Shown: positions 55,585-64,000, counted from the first letter of the stretch. The stretch: 64,000 nt of DNA from Clostridia bacterium (GCA_017410455.1 JAFQQT010000080.1:1-64000); one strand, 5' to 3'. The notes: generated by a model from the sequence alone, not told the origin. Numbers and translations: made by a program.

Positions 55585-56338
55585 CGCCGGCCACCTCCTC
55601 TGCAACGGCCGCAGGCGCAGCAGCGGATACCGCCACCGCAGCAGCAGGTTCCGCCGGGGGCGCGTACAGCTCCAGATACAGCTCCGTCAGGGATTTCTCC
55701 TGCGTCAGCTCGCTCCGGATACCCTGCAGTGCCACCTCGCCGTGCTTCATGAAGACCACCCGGTCGATGTACTCGTCCATCTCCTCCACCAGGTGGGTGG
55801 AGATGATCATGGAGCGCCCCTGCGCCCGGAAGCGGATGATCTCATTGATCACCTGCGTGCGGGTGAGGATATCCACGCCGTTGAGGGGCTCATCGAACAT
55901 GAGCAGCTCGGCGTCGCGGCTCAGGGTCAGGGCCAGGCGCACCTTGGCATTCATGCCCGAGGAAAGTTTGGCGATCTTATCCTTCGGGTTCAGGTCCATG
56001 CGCTGGAGGATCTCCTGATACCGCGCCATGCTGAAGTCCCGGAAGAAGTCGCGGTAGTACCTGCCCGCGTCCATGATGGTCATGTAGTTGTAGAAGTAGC
56101 TCTCCGTGGGCATGTAGGCGATCTTCGCCTTGGTCTTCGGGCCGATCTTCACGCCATCCAGCAGGATCTCGCCGCTGGTGGGCATCATCAGGCCCGCGAT
56201 CATCTTCATCAGCGTCGTCTTGCCGCTGCCGTTGGGGCCCAGCAGCGCGTAGGTGTGCCCGGGCTCGATGGTCAGTTCTGCATCCCGGACGCCGTACTTC
56301 GCGCCAAACTTGCGGGTTACCTTCCTGATCTCGAGCAT
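55577..56338 (-). CDS. ABC exporter ATPase inside the pyr operon
   Basis: 253 residues. Walker A GPNGSGKTT, signature LSSGMNAKVRLALTLS, Walker B LLMFDEPLNGVD and ISTHLVEEMD, of the CcmA/YtrB type. The C-terminus ends in an Ala/Val/Pro/Glu-rich tail (~225-253). ATG 56338 starts two bases after pyrE; an ATG at 56353 would overlap it. Co-expression with pyrimidine genes is expected. Confidence 0.9.
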   Translation of the reverse strand: MLEIRKVTRKFGAKYGVRDAELTIEPGHTYALLGPNGSGKTTLMKMIAGLMMPTSGEILLDGVKIGPKTKAKIAYMPTESYFYNYMTIMDAGRYYRDFFRDFSMARYQEILQRMDLNPKDKIAKLSSGMNAKVRLALTLSRDAELLMFDEPLNGVDILTRTQVINEIIRFRAQGRSMIISTHLVEEMDEYIDRVVFMKHGEVALQGIRSELTQEKSLTELYLELYAPPAEPAAAVAVSAAAPAAVAEEVAGDA

Positions 56339-56339
56339 C

Positions 56340-56993
56340 TTACTTCGCCCCATTCACAGCCAGGTAATCACGGATGCGCTGCACGTTCTCGGCATTCTTC
56401 GGATCCTGCTCGAGGTACTCGATGATGTCGTACACATCCACCACGGAGTACACCGGGAAGCCGAACTCATCGCGCACCTCTTCCATGGCGCCCTTGTCGG
56501 TCTTGCCCTTTTCCTTGCGGTCCACCATGATGAAGGTGGCGGCGACCTTCACGCCCTCCAGGTTGCTCAGAATGGCCATGCTCTCGCGGATGGCGGTGCC
56601 GGCGGTGATCACGTCCTCCACGATGACGACCTCCTCACCGGCCTTGGGCACATAGCCCACGAACACGCCGCCCTCGCCGTGATCCTTGGCTTCCTTGCGG
56701 TTGAAGAAGAAGGGCACGTCCAGGCCCTGCTTGGAAAGCGCCACAGCGGTGGAAACCGCGATGGAGATGCCCTTGTAGGCAGGGCCATACAGCACGGTGC
56801 GCTTGCTGCCGACCTTCTCCATGTACGCGCGGGCATAGAACTCGCCCAGCCTGGCGATCTGGTCGCCGGTCTTGATGTCGCCGGCGTTGATGAAGTAAGG
56901 GATCTTGCGGCCGGACTTGGCGGTGAAATCGCCGAACTTCAGCACGCCGGCGTCCTCGAGGAACTTAATGAACTCAATCTTATACGCTTCCAT
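56340..56993 (-). CDS. pyrE: Orotate phosphoribosyltransferase
   Basis: 217 residues; converts orotate to OMP. The PRPP loop is VVIVEDVITAGTAI, and YGPAYKGISIAVSTAVAL is the other family motif. ATG 56993 is preceded by AAAGGAG (57002-57008), which lies next to the AT-rich repeat arm at 57010-57044. Confidence 0.97.
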   Translation of the reverse strand: MEAYKIEFIKFLEDAGVLKFGDFTAKSGRKIPYFINAGDIKTGDQIARLGEFYARAYMEKVGSKRTVLYGPAYKGISIAVSTAVALSKQGLDVPFFFNRKEAKDHGEGGVFVGYVPKAGEEVVIVEDVITAGTAIRESMAILSNLEGVKVAATFIMVDRKEKGKTDKGAMEEVRDEFGFPVYSVVDVYDIIEYLEQDPKNAENVQRIRDYLAVNGAK

Positions 56994-57009
56994 GATGGTA
57001 GCTCCTTTC

Positions 57010-57044
57010 AAATGATGAATTAGGAATTATGAATTATGAATTTA
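57010..57044. repeat. AT-rich inverted arm, left side of the four-helix gene
   Basis: Built of 7-nt units (GAATTAT/GAATTAG type). It contains the TAA stop of the four-helix gene and lies just upstream of the pyrE ribosome site. Its reverse complement matches the right arm at 57439-57472 unit by unit. Confidence 0.8.
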
Positions 57045-57401
57045 TAGTCTGGATTCTTTCTGTGTTTTTGTGATGGCTGCAAGAATTGAGAGGATTTCCT
57101 GACAATCGCTGTAGATGCTTTGAAAGGCCGCATCATTGTCGATGTAGCCGCTCTCGTGAAGTAGTTCAAGCCAATACTCGGTTTCACTGGCTTCCTTCAA
57201 AGCGATAAACAGTTTAGCGTAGAAATCAGCCCTCGTTTGCGAGCGGATTGCCTCCTTGATGTTTGCGCCAATTGACGTACCGCTGCGCAGCATTTGTTTT
57301 GACAAGATGAATTCATGCTTCTGGTTAAGCATTTGATAAAGCTTGATGATTCGCAGTGCAAAAGCCTTGCTTTTGACAACAATCGCATTATACTCCTTCA
57401 T
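57042..57401 (-). CDS. Four-helix-bundle protein (S23/23S rRNA intervening-sequence type)
   Basis: 119 residues of the TIGR02436 kind: LRSGTSIGANIKEA, RADFYAKLFIALKEASETEYWLELL and a final helix with QEILSILAAITK. The fold is shared with proteins encoded in 23S rRNA intervening sequences and with Avd of diversity-generating retroelements; the biochemical role is unclear. The gene is much AT-richer than its neighbours, sits between pyrF and pyrE, and is bounded by AT-rich inverted arms, so it looks like inserted material. Confidence 0.9.
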   Translation of the reverse strand: MKEYNAIVVKSKAFALRIIKLYQMLNQKHEFILSKQMLRSGTSIGANIKEAIRSQTRADFYAKLFIALKEASETEYWLELLHESGYIDNDAAFQSIYSDCQEILSILAAITKTQKESRL

Positions 57402-57438
57402 CCTGCCACCTCCGAATTACAAATCAGGAACACAAACT

Positions 57439-57472
57439 AAATTCATAATTCCTAATTCATAATTCCTAATTT
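57439..57472. repeat. AT-rich inverted arm, right side of the four-helix gene
   Basis: Four 7-nt units (ATAATTC/CTAATTC). It ends three bases before the pyrF stop codon. Confidence 0.8.
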
Positions 57473-57474
57473 TC

Positions 57475-58173
57475 TCACTCCCCCAGGAACTCGCGGATGC
57501 AGCGCTCATACGCCGCCACCGGATCCGCCGCGGCGGTGATGGGGCGGCCCACGACGATGTAGTCGCTGGCCGCGCGGGCCTTTTCGGGGGTCATGATGCG
57601 CACCTGGTCGCCCACGTCGCCGTCAGCGAAGCGGATGCCGGGGGTGACGGTCATGAAGTCCGCGCCGCAGGCTTCCTTGACCAGGGCAGCCTCCAGGGGG
57701 CTGCACACCACGCCGGAGAGGCCGGCAGCCTTGGCGTTCAGGGCGTACTTCTTCACCGTGTCGGGCATGGAAGCGGTGATGAGCAGCTCATTCTGCATGC
57801 GCTCCTCGCTCGTGGAGGTCAGCTGGGTCACGGCCAGCAGCACGCCGCAGGTGCCGTCCTCGCGGGTCAGGCCTTCACGGGCAGCTTCCATCATGGCGAT
57901 GGTGCCAGCGGCGTGCAGGTTGGTCATGTCCACGTCCAGGTGGCGCAGCACGGCCATGGCCTTCTTGACGGTGTTGGGGATGTCGTGCAGCTTCAGGTCC
58001 AGGAAGATCTTGTGGCCGCGGGCCTTGATCTCGCGCACGATGTCGGGGCCTTCGGCGTAGTACAGCTCCATGCCGATCTTCACAAAGGGCTTGCGGCCGG
58101 TGAACTGCGAAAGGAACGCGAGGGTCTTTTCCTTATTCTCAAAGTCGAGGGCAATGATGACGTCCTTAGCCAT
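57475..58173 (-). CDS. pyrF: Orotidine-5'-phosphate decarboxylase
   Basis: 232 residues; last step to [14 protein letters not shown] at the N-terminus, [16 protein letters not shown] as the catalytic Lys/Asp segment, and [20 protein letters not shown] are family motifs. ATG 58173 follows AGGAGGAAACAAC. Confidence 0.98.
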   Translation of the reverse strand: MAKDVIIALDFENKEKTLAFLSQFTGRKPFVKIGMELYYAEGPDIVREIKARGHKIFLDLKLHDIPNTVKKAMAVLRHLDVDMTNLHAAGTIAMMEAAREGLTREDGTCGVLLAVTQLTSTSEERMQNELLITASMPDTVKKYALNAKAAGLSGVVCSPLEAALVKEACGADFMTVTPGIRFADGDVGDQVRIMTPEKARAASDYIVVGRPITAAADPVAAYERCIREFLGE

Positions 58174-58230
58174 TGTTGTTTCCTCCTACATTGTTGTTAT
58201 GTATTTCAACATGCGCAGGGCATGTGAAAG

Positions 58231-58686
58231 TCACTTTTTGATGCAGCGCCGCCTGACGCCGACGTACAGACAGCACCCAAGCACCGTCAGCGGCATTGCC
58301 GCCGCGCCGATCATGCGCGAGATCCGGAGCATGATCGCCGCATCCAGCCAGGCCTGCGATTCATTGATCCGGCTCACTAAGCCCAGCAAAATGCCAACGA
58401 CTGCCGTAATCGGTATTCCCAGCAGAGCGCCCGGCAGCCATGCGCCCGAGAAGCGCTTCGCCATCCATTCTCCGCGCAGCATCCACAGGATCAGGCTGCA
58501 AACCGCACAGACCACAGCGATTGCCAGCACAGCGCGGCTGACGATCACAGCTTGCGGAAGGCACAGCCAGTCTCCGAGAATCAGCCGCGCTGCATCGGAC
58601 AGCGCAAATCCCGTCGTGGCGACGAGAATGCAGGCGATCAGGCCGATTGCTCCGCGGGCTTCCCTGTCGGTCAGTGCTTTAGGCAT
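58231..58686 (-). CDS. Small four-span membrane protein
   Basis: 151 residues, four predicted membrane segments (IGLIACILVATTGFAL, VLAIAVVCAVCSLILWML, LLGIPITAVVGILLGLV, MIGAAAMPLTVLGCCLYVGV), C-terminus RRRCIKK. No family recognised. GGAGCAAACC precedes ATG 58686. It lies between pyrD and pyrF, but a 213-bp gap with hairpin repeats separates it from pyrD. Confidence 0.75.
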   Translation of the reverse strand: MPKALTDREARGAIGLIACILVATTGFALSDAARLILGDWLCLPQAVIVSRAVLAIAVVCAVCSLILWMLRGEWMAKRFSGAWLPGALLGIPITAVVGILLGLVSRINESQAWLDAAIMLRISRMIGAAAMPLTVLGCCLYVGVRRRCIKK

Positions 58687-58807
58687 GGTTTGCTCCTTTA
58701 CGGCAAGCCGGATTATGCGGCTTTGGTTCGTTCCTTTGCGGCTGGGCGAGCTGTTTCGGCGGAATCAGAGATTCCGCGAAAGACGCGCGGGGCTTTTTCG
58801 GCTGCGG

Positions 58808-58885
58808 GCCGGGGCCTCCGGCGGGGAGGGGCCTCCGCGGCCCCTTCCATCCCCCGTAAGGGGCAACCGCCCCTTAACCCTTTTT
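58808..58885. repeat. GC-rich multi-hairpin repeat (copy 4)
   Basis: GCCTCCGGCGGGGAGGGG followed by GGCCTCCGCGGCC and AAGGGGCAACCGCCCCTT hairpins, then CCCTTTTTTT. Same arrangement as at 41466 and 45230. It lies just after the 3' end of pyrD within the operon. Confidence 0.7.
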
Positions 58886-58899
58886 TTCCGCTTTCTTGT

Positions 58900-59805
58900 T
58901 TATACGCGGGTGATGTCGCTCAGCCGGTCAATGCGCAGCTTCTCCATCTCGATGGGCAGCTGCTCGATGATCTCCTTGCAGGCGTAGGGGTTGACCAGGT
59001 TCGCCGCGCCGACCTGCACGGCCTTGGCGCCGGCCATCATCATCTCGATGACGTCGCGGGCAGTCGCGATGCCGCCCATGCCGATGACGGGGATCTTGAC
59101 CGCGCCGGTCACCTGATACACCATGCGCACCGCCACCGGGAAGATGCCGGGGCCGGAGTAGCCGCCCATGACATTGGCCAGGATGGGCTTGCGGCGGTTC
59201 AGGTCGATGCGCATGCCCAGCAGGGTGTTGATCAGGGACAAACCATCCGCACCGGCTTCCTCGCAGGCCTTGGCGATGGACACGATGTCCGTCACATTGG
59301 GGCTCAGCTTGATGTAGACGGGCTTGGTGGCGACCTGCTTCACCGCACGGGTGACGGCCGCTGCGGCCTCAGGGCTGGTGCCGAAGGCCATGCCGCCGCC
59401 GTGGACGTTCGGGCAGGAGATGTTCACCTCGAGGATCTCCACCTGCTCCTCGCGGGTCAGCTTGGACACGCACTCGACGTACTCCTCGATGGAGAAGCCG
59501 CTGATGTTGGCCACGATGGGCTTGCGGAACACCTTGCGCAGGGCAGGCAGCTCGTGGGCGATGACGTGATCCACGCCGGGGTTCTGAAGGCCCACGGAGT
59601 TCAGCATGCCATTGGGGCACTCGGCGATGCGGGGCGTGGGGTTGCCGAAGCGGCTCTCGGCGGTGGTGCCCTTGAAGCTCAGGGAGCCCAGGATGTTGAT
59701 GTCATAGTACGGCAGGAACTCCTGACCGAAGCCGTAGGTGCCGCTGGCCGGGATGACGGGGTTGTCCAGCTTCACGCCGGAGAGGGTTACGGACAAGTCT
59801 TTCAT
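58900..59805 (-). CDS. pyrD: Dihydroorotate dehydrogenase B, catalytic subunit
   Basis: 301 residues, FMN enzyme oxidising dihydroorotate. [15 protein letters not shown], the active Cys in [17 protein letters not shown], and [22 protein letters not shown] are class 1B hallmarks. Its ATG overlaps the pyrK stop (TAATG), so both subunits are made together. Confidence 0.97.
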   Translation of the reverse strand: MKDLSVTLSGVKLDNPVIPASGTYGFGQEFLPYYDINILGSLSFKGTTAESRFGNPTPRIAECPNGMLNSVGLQNPGVDHVIAHELPALRKVFRKPIVANISGFSIEEYVECVSKLTREEQVEILEVNISCPNVHGGGMAFGTSPEAAAAVTRAVKQVATKPVYIKLSPNVTDIVSIAKACEEAGADGLSLINTLLGMRIDLNRRKPILANVMGGYSGPGIFPVAVRMVYQVTGAVKIPVIGMGGIATARDVIEMMMAGAKAVQVGAANLVNPYACKEIIEQLPIEMEKLRIDRLSDITRV

Positions 59806-60527
59806 TACCAGATGACCTCCTCTCGATCCAGCACGGGGCCGTCCTTACAGATGCGCTTATAGCCGCCCTTGACCTTCACGGTGCAGCCCATGCACGCGCC
59901 GAAGCCGCAGCCCATGCGCTCCTCAAAGCTGAGCTGGGCGGGCTTTTCCGTGGCGTTCATGATGGCCTTGAGCATGGGCAGGGGGCCGCAGGCGCAGACG
60001 TCGGTGAAGTCGAGGTCAGCCATCGCGTCGGTGACCAGGCCCTTCACGCCCGCGCTGCCGTCCATGGTGGCCAGCACGAAGGGCGCTCCCATTTCCTCCA
60101 CCGCGTCGCGCAGGAAGACTTCGCTTTCGGTATTGAAGCCCGCCAGCACGGTGGGGTGCTTGCCCTCGGCCAGCAGCTGCCTGCAAAGGCCGATCATGGG
60201 GGGCAGACCCACGCCGCCGCCGATCAGCAACGGCTTGTCGCCGCAGCGGGAGGTATCAAAGCCATTGCCCAGGCCATTGAGAACGTCCAGCTCCATGCCG
60301 AGCTTCATCGCGGACATGGCCTCGGTGCCCTGGCCGACGACCTTGTACACCAGGGTGATGGTCTCCTCGTCCCAGTTGCAGATGGAGATGGGGCGGCGCA
60401 GGTAGAAGCCGGGGACAGTCAGCTGCACGAACTGGCCGGGAGCCTTGATGGCGCTGGTGTCGCCCGCCAGCTTCATGCGCCATACGGTGGCGGTCAGCTG
60501 GGTGTTTTCAATCAGTTTGTACATCAT
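59805..60527 (-). CDS. pyrK: Dihydroorotate dehydrogenase B, electron transfer subunit
   Basis: 240 residues, FAD and [2Fe-2S] protein linking PyrD to NAD+. [12 protein letters not shown] binds [20 protein letters not shown] binds NAD, and Cys207, 212, 215 and 227 (CGFGACMGC ... ICKDGPV) hold the cluster. ATG 60527 is followed by a second ATG. Confidence 0.97.
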   Translation of the reverse strand: MMYKLIENTQLTATVWRMKLAGDTSAIKAPGQFVQLTVPGFYLRRPISICNWDEETITLVYKVVGQGTEAMSAMKLGMELDVLNGLGNGFDTSRCGDKPLLIGGGVGLPPMIGLCRQLLAEGKHPTVLAGFNTESEVFLRDAVEEMGAPFVLATMDGSAGVKGLVTDAMADLDFTDVCACGPLPMLKAIMNATEKPAQLSFEERMGCGFGACMGCTVKVKGGYKRICKDGPVLDREEVIW

Positions 60528-60543
60528 AGCGGTCTCCCTTCGG

Positions 60544-60660
60544 GTAATTATGAATTATGAATTAAGAATTAGGAATTTGGTTACTGCAGCCTGATTTGTC
60601 AGTTTCAGTACCGTCCCGCATTCTAAATTCATCATTCATAATTCCTAATTCATAATTAGA
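60544..60660. repeat. AT-rich inverted-repeat element without a gene (pyrK-pyrC gap)
   Basis: Arms 60544-60578 and 60623-60660 are inverted copies made of the same 7-nt units as the arms around the four-helix gene. The ~44-bp centre holds no gene. The right arm carries the pyrC stop codon. It would fold into a long hairpin and looks like an empty or non-autonomous version of the element at 57010-57472. Confidence 0.75.
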
Positions 60661-61924
60661 TATCGCAGTATGCAATGCCATCGCCGCACACGGTCAGCTT
60701 GCACTCCGCGTGCACCTTCCAGCCCTCAAAGGGCGTGGCCTTGCCCTTGGAGAGGAAGTCGGCGGGGGCGATCGTCTTGTCCGCGTTCAGGTCGAAGACG
60801 GTGATTTCCGCGCGGTCGCCGATTTCGATGCCGCCATCCAGGCGGAAGCGCTTCCTGGGCGCGTAGACCATGCGCTCCATCAGGGTTTCCAGGCTCATCC
60901 GGCCGGTCTCCACGAAGTAGGTGTACATCAGCGGGAAGGCCGTCTCGATGCCCACCACGCCCATGGCGGATTTCGCCAGGCCCTTCCCCTTCTCCTCGGC
61001 GGAGTGGGGCGCGTGGTCGGTGGCGATCATGTCGATGGTGCCGTCCAGGAGGCCCTCCACCAGCGCGGCCATGTCCTCGCGATTGCGCAGAGGCGGGTTC
61101 ATCTTGAAGCGGCCCAGATCCTGCAGATCGTCCTGGCACAGCAGCAGGTAGTGGGGACCGGTCTCGCAGGTGACGTCCACACCCTTGGCCTTGGCCTGGC
61201 GGATAATTTCGACGCTCTCCCTGGTGCTGACGTGGCAGACATGGTAGCGGCAGCCGGTGGCCAGGGCCAGGTCAACATCACGGGCGATGGGGGCCCACTC
61301 GCTCTTGGAGGGGATGCCGGGGATGCCGTGCTCGCGGGCAAACGCGCCATCGTGGATCGCGCCGCCCGCCGGAATGAGGCTCATGTCCTCGCAGTGAGCC
61401 GCAATGATGGAATCCGCCGCAACACAGCATTCCATGGCCTTATGCATGGTGAGCAGATCCTTCACGCCGCGGCCGTCGTCGGAGAAGCCAATGACCCGGT
61501 GCGCCAGGCCTGCGATGTCCGTCAGCTCGCCCTCGCCCTTCTGGCCGATGGTGATGGCCGCATAGGGCAGCACCCGGATGACGGCCTGCTCTGCAATCAG
61601 CCTTTCCTGCACCGCCAGATGCTCGTCGCTGTCGGGCGCAGGATTCAGGTTGGGCATAGCGCCCACCACCGTGAAGCCGCCGCGGGCGCAGGCCCTCGTG
61701 CCGGTCTCAATCGTTTCCTTATAAGAAAATCCCGGCTCACGCAAGTGCACATGCACATCCGCAAATCCGGGAAACACTGCCAGCCCCTGGCAGTCAAACA
61801 CCATATCCGCATCAGAAGCAATGGACAAACCGCGGCCGGTCACAACACCGTCCGTGACTTCAATATCCATCGGTACAAGACGGCCCTGATCGTACACCAG
61901 ACCGCCCTTGAGCAGCATTCGCAC
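60656..61924 (-). CDS. pyrC: Dihydroorotase
   Basis: 422 residues, zinc amidohydrolase of the type I kind. FADVHVHLREPGFSYKE has the first zinc ligands; VICAHCEDMSL-like and CHVSTRESVEII segments and IATDHAPHSAEEK supply the rest. The start is GTG 61924, eight bases after AAGGAGG; the ATG two codons later is 14 bases away. First gene of the operon. Confidence 0.97.
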   Translation of the reverse strand: MRMLLKGGLVYDQGRLVPMDIEVTDGVVTGRGLSIASDADMVFDCQGLAVFPGFADVHVHLREPGFSYKETIETGTRACARGGFTVVGAMPNLNPAPDSDEHLAVQERLIAEQAVIRVLPYAAITIGQKGEGELTDIAGLAHRVIGFSDDGRGVKDLLTMHKAMECCVAADSIIAAHCEDMSLIPAGGAIHDGAFAREHGIPGIPSKSEWAPIARDVDLALATGCRYHVCHVSTRESVEIIRQAKAKGVDVTCETGPHYLLLCQDDLQDLGRFKMNPPLRNREDMAALVEGLLDGTIDMIATDHAPHSAEEKGKGLAKSAMGVVGIETAFPLMYTYFVETGRMSLETLMERMVYAPRKRFRLDGGIEIGDRAEITVFDLNADKTIAPADFLSKGKATPFEGWKVHAECKLTVCGDGIAYCDI

Positions 61925-61979
61925 GTGGTCATCCTCCTTGTCTGATCCTGTCGGTCAGCCTTATCTCGCTATCCGGTTT

Positions 61980-62008
61980 ATTATAGCGGAATTGCCGGTG
62001 GTTTGCAA
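61980..62008 (-). promoter_or_regulatory. pyr operon promoter
   Basis: On the minus strand TTGCAA (62003-62008), 17-bp spacer, TATAAT (61980-61985). The leader to pyrC is only ~50 nt, too short for a full PyrR-type attenuator; no terminator is seen in it. Confidence 0.85.
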
Positions 62009-62192
62009 GCCCTTTCCCGAAATTTTCCCGCAAAAGCGCGGAACGCGTCGTTTCTGCTCCCCCGACCTGGTTTCAGCCGACGCTGACAGCCTCTTTTCTG
62101 CCATCACAGCGCGTCGCCGCGCCCGCTCCTTCCGCCCGGGCATCACCCGGTACACAAAATGCACAAAAGAAGCAAGATATCTTCCAAAGTCC

Positions 62193-62222
62193 TTTGCTTT
62201 TTCATTCCAAGTATGATACAAT
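62193..62222 (+). promoter_or_regulatory. Candidate promoter of the coiled-coil genes
   Basis: TTGCTT (62193-62198), 18-bp spacer, TACAAT (62217-62222). The stretch 62009-62192 shows nothing else recognisable. Confidence 0.6.
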
Positions 62223-62260
62223 ATGTGAAGCGATGGTACATCCATCGGCCCAGGAGGTGA

Positions 62261-62704
62261 ATGTATCAGATGACCCATGGGTTTCCCCGTTGGTTCCGCC
62301 TGCTGTTTGTGGCCGTGATGCTCGCGCTGTGCACCGTGCTGGTAACGCAGATCATCCGCCACCAAAGCCTCATTGCGGATGTCGCCGACCTGCAGGGCAA
62401 GCTCGATTCTGCCCAAAAGCGCCTGGCCCTGCAGCAAAAGCAGCTCCGCGAGGCCACAGAAGAACTGCCCGACGTGCTGGCGCAGCTGGAAACCGCCGCC
62501 CCTGCCGCGCAGGCAGCCGCGGACCGCGTGACCGAACTGAAGACACAGCGCAGCACGCTGCGCGAGGAAGTCGCCGCCCAGAATGCGCTCATTGCCGAGC
62601 TGGAGGCGCAGCTGGCCGCATTGCCCGCCCCTGCCGCCACTTCCCAGCAGGTGGAAGCCGCATTGTCAACCCTGTCCGGAGTCTGCGGCACCCCGCAGGA
62701 GTAA
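62261..62704 (+). CDS. Membrane-anchored coiled-coil protein
   Basis: 147 residues: one N-terminal span (WFRLLFVAVMLALCTVLVTQII) and then a long coiled coil (~40-115, LIADVADLQGKLDSAQKRL). AGGAGGT at 62252-62258 is close to ATG 62261 and rather far from ATG 62270, so the exact start is open. The layout resembles a short relative of the next gene's N-terminal half. Function unknown. Confidence 0.75.
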   Translation: MYQMTHGFPRWFRLLFVAVMLALCTVLVTQIIRHQSLIADVADLQGKLDSAQKRLALQQKQLREATEELPDVLAQLETAAPAAQAAADRVTELKTQRSTLREEVAAQNALIAELEAQLAALPAPAATSQQVEAALSTLSGVCGTPQE

Positions 62705-62742
62705 CCCGCCCCGAATGATTAACATGAAGGAGGAGATCCCCC

Positions 62743-63996
62743 ATGTCCAAGAAATCCCGTAAGACCTCTGCGCCTGCCAAGGCCACCCCCGTGAAGGCCA
62801 CCCCCGTGAAGGACGCTGCCCCCGCCAAGAAGAGCTATGGCACCCTCATCGCGCTGATCGTGGTGCTGGTGGTCGCCGTGGCCGTCATCGGCTGGATGAT
62901 GAACAGCACCAATAACCTCAACGCCCAGGTGGATTCCCTCACCGGTCAGCTGACCACCGCGCAGGAGGATCTGAACAACACCATCGCTGCCAAGGACAGC
63001 GTGGAAGACGAGCTGAGCGCCGCGCAGGAAGCCCTGGACGAGGCGAACCTGACGCTGGAGGAGTCCACCGCGCGCGTGGCCACCCTGGAGGCCGATCTGG
63101 CCACCCTGCAGGCCGAGAACGCCGCCAACGTGGAGCAGATCGCCGTGCTGACGGCTGACCTGGAGGCCGCCCAGGCCGCCAACGCCACTGCTCAGGTGGC
63201 CGTGGATGACGCGATGGCCGCCCTGCTGCTGGCCCAGAGCGCGCTGAACGGCACCCCCGTCGTCGAGGAGCCCGTTGTCGAGGAGCCTGTCGTCGAGGAG
63301 CCCGTTGTTGAAGAGCCCGTCGTCGAGGAGCCCGTCGTCGAAGAGCCCGTCGTCGAAGAGCCCGTCGTTGAGGAGCCCGTTGTCGAGGAGCCCGTCGTCG
63401 AGGAGCCTGTCGTCGAGGAGCCCGTTGTCGAGGAGCCTGTCGTCGAGGAGCCCGTTGTTGACGAGCCCGTTGTCGAGGAGCCCGTCGTCGAGGAGCCCGT
63501 TGTCGAGGAACCTGTCGTTGAGGAGCCCGTTGTTGACGAGCCCGTCGTGGAGGAGCCCGTCGTCGAGGAGCCCGTCGTCGAGGAGCCCGTCGTCGAAGAG
63601 CCCGTCGTTGACGAGCCCGTTGTCGAGGAGCCCGTCGTTGACGAGCCCGTCGTCGAGGAACCCGTCGTCGAGGAGCCCGTCGTTGAGGAGCCCGTTGTTG
63701 ACGAGCCCGTCGTGCTGCCCGAGGTTCAGTACCCCATCGTGAACGTGACCGACGAAGGCACCGTGATCGAGACCGAGGCCGCCGTTGTCACCCTCCGTGT
63801 GGATGAGAACAACGCCATCGCTTTCCTGACCGCGACCGTGAACGGCGAGCCCGTCTCCGAAGACGTGACCGCACTGTTCATCGGCAAGACCACCCCGGTC
63901 AACGCCGAGGAGTTCACCCTGGATGAGGCCGGTATCGTTCAGGCCATCATCGACGCCCTGAACGTCATGGCTGAGCCCGAGTTTATCAACGGCTGA
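62743..63996 (+). CDS. Membrane-anchored coiled-coil protein with 30 [10 protein letters not shown] repeats
   Basis: 417 residues: Lys/Ala/Pro-rich cytosolic start, one span ([20 protein letters not shown], ~28-47), coiled coil (~50-165), thirty pentapeptides PVVEE or PVVDE (172-321), and a ~90-residue C-terminal domain. That domain ([20 protein letters not shown] ... [13 protein letters not shown]) recalls FMN-binding or related alpha/beta modules but lacks the SGATxTS flavin site. The Pro/Glu repeat would be a stiff, strongly acidic stalk through the wall. AAGGAGGAGATC precedes ATG 62743; the stop is at 63994, just inside the window. Confidence 0.85.
   Translation: MSKKSRKTSAPAKATPVKATPVKDAAPAKKSYGTLIALIVVLVVAVAVIGWMMNSTNNLNAQVDSLTGQLTTAQEDLNNTIAAKDSVEDELSAAQEALDEANLTLEESTARVATLEADLATLQAENAANVEQIAVLTADLEAAQAANATAQVAVDDAMAALLLAQSALNGTPVVEEPVVEEPVVEEPVVEEPVVEEPVVEEPVVEEPVVEEPVVEEPVVEEPVVEEPVVEEPVVEEPVVDEPVVEEPVVEEPVVEEPVVEEPVVDEPVVEEPVVEEPVVEEPVVEEPVVDEPVVEEPVVDEPVVEEPVVEEPVVEEPVVDEPVVLPEVQYPIVNVTDEGTVIETEAAVVTLRVDENNAIAFLTATVNGEPVSEDVTALFIGKTTPVNAEEFTLDEAGIVQAIIDALNVMAEPEFING
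63256..63705 (+). repeat. Thirty 15-bp coding repeats
   Basis: Units of the form CCCGTNGTNGANGAG without interruption. Differences are mostly third-base changes (GTC/GTT, GAG/GAA) plus five GAG-to-GAC changes giving Asp. Confidence 0.95.
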
Positions 63997-64000
63997 TCCC

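Noticed and set aside
57042..57401. Diversity-generating retroelement (Avd-like protein)
   Set aside because: No reverse transcriptase, template or variable repeat is nearby; only the four-helix protein is present.
61925..61980. PyrR attenuator or riboswitch before pyrC
   Set aside because: The leader is only ~50 nt and I find no terminator/antiterminator pair.
63256..63705. CRISPR-like array
   Set aside because: The 15-bp units are contiguous without spacers and are in-frame coding repeats.

Overview
The window looks like a chromosomal segment of a GC-rich Firmicute (Bacillota, class Clostridia), plausibly a gut or rumen fibre degrader. The signs are AAGGAGG-type ribosome binding sites, a perfect CIRCE heat-shock operator, Firmicute-style signal peptides, a two-gene SufC/SufB-like Fe-S cassette, a class B pyrD-pyrK pair with pyrI, and many plant-polysaccharide genes. 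I cannot place it more finely from sequence alone; a Christensenellales-like lineage is a guess. No rRNA, tRNA, CRISPR array, recognisable transposase, recombinase or phage gene was seen.

Layout. (1) 1-2530: end of glycogen phosphorylase, then a GH13 alpha-glucan enzyme behind a LacI-type palindrome. (2) 2647-4447: minimal Fe-S assembly pair (smsC-smsB type). (3) 4463-11030: a secreted GH10 xylanase and two secreted proteins built from about 40-residue Cys/His repeats; the first starts with a cohesin-like domain and the second ends in a dockerin. (4) 11991-32448: an arabinan/arabinoxylan and galactoside locus with two GH51 arabinofuranosidases, a GH43, a GH27 alpha-galactosidase, two ATPase-less sugar ABC importers, a DUF5696 protein and an NHL-propeller membrane protein. 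A 77-bp inverted-repeat element with a consensus promoter between its arms sits between the second importer and a small XRE gene. (5) 32528-37113: htpG with CIRCE, divergent from an ECF sigma / DUF4349 / SIMPL operon. (6) 37168-45229: polar amino-acid ABC importer, GNAT and Nudix enzymes, a three-gene ABC-2 exporter, and an XRE-S24 regulator. (7) 45878-53296: RNHCP zinc-ribbon protein, small secreted proteins including a tandem paralogue pair, a polytopic membrane protein, DUF805, and a BlaI/M56 pair. (8) 53372-61924 (minus strand): the pyrimidine operon pyrC-K-D-(membrane protein)-F-(four-helix gene)-E-(ABC ATPase, permease)-B-I, from a clear promoter at 61980-62008 to a terminator at 53320-53359. 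(9) 62261-63996: two membrane-anchored coiled-coil proteins, the second with thirty 5-residue Pro-Val-Val-Glu/Asp-Glu repeats.

How it fits together. Secreted GH10, GH51 and GH43 enzymes would cut xylan and arabinan; the two importers, which need a shared ATPase encoded elsewhere, would bring in oligosaccharides; the cytosolic GH51 and GH27 would finish them. The points most worth a second look are the possible invertible promoter (15851-15927), the family of AT-rich 7-bp-unit repeats that brackets a four-helix-bundle gene inside the pyr operon and recurs as an empty hairpin element nearby, and the adjacent cohesin-like and dockerin proteins sharing the same Cys-knuckle repeats.
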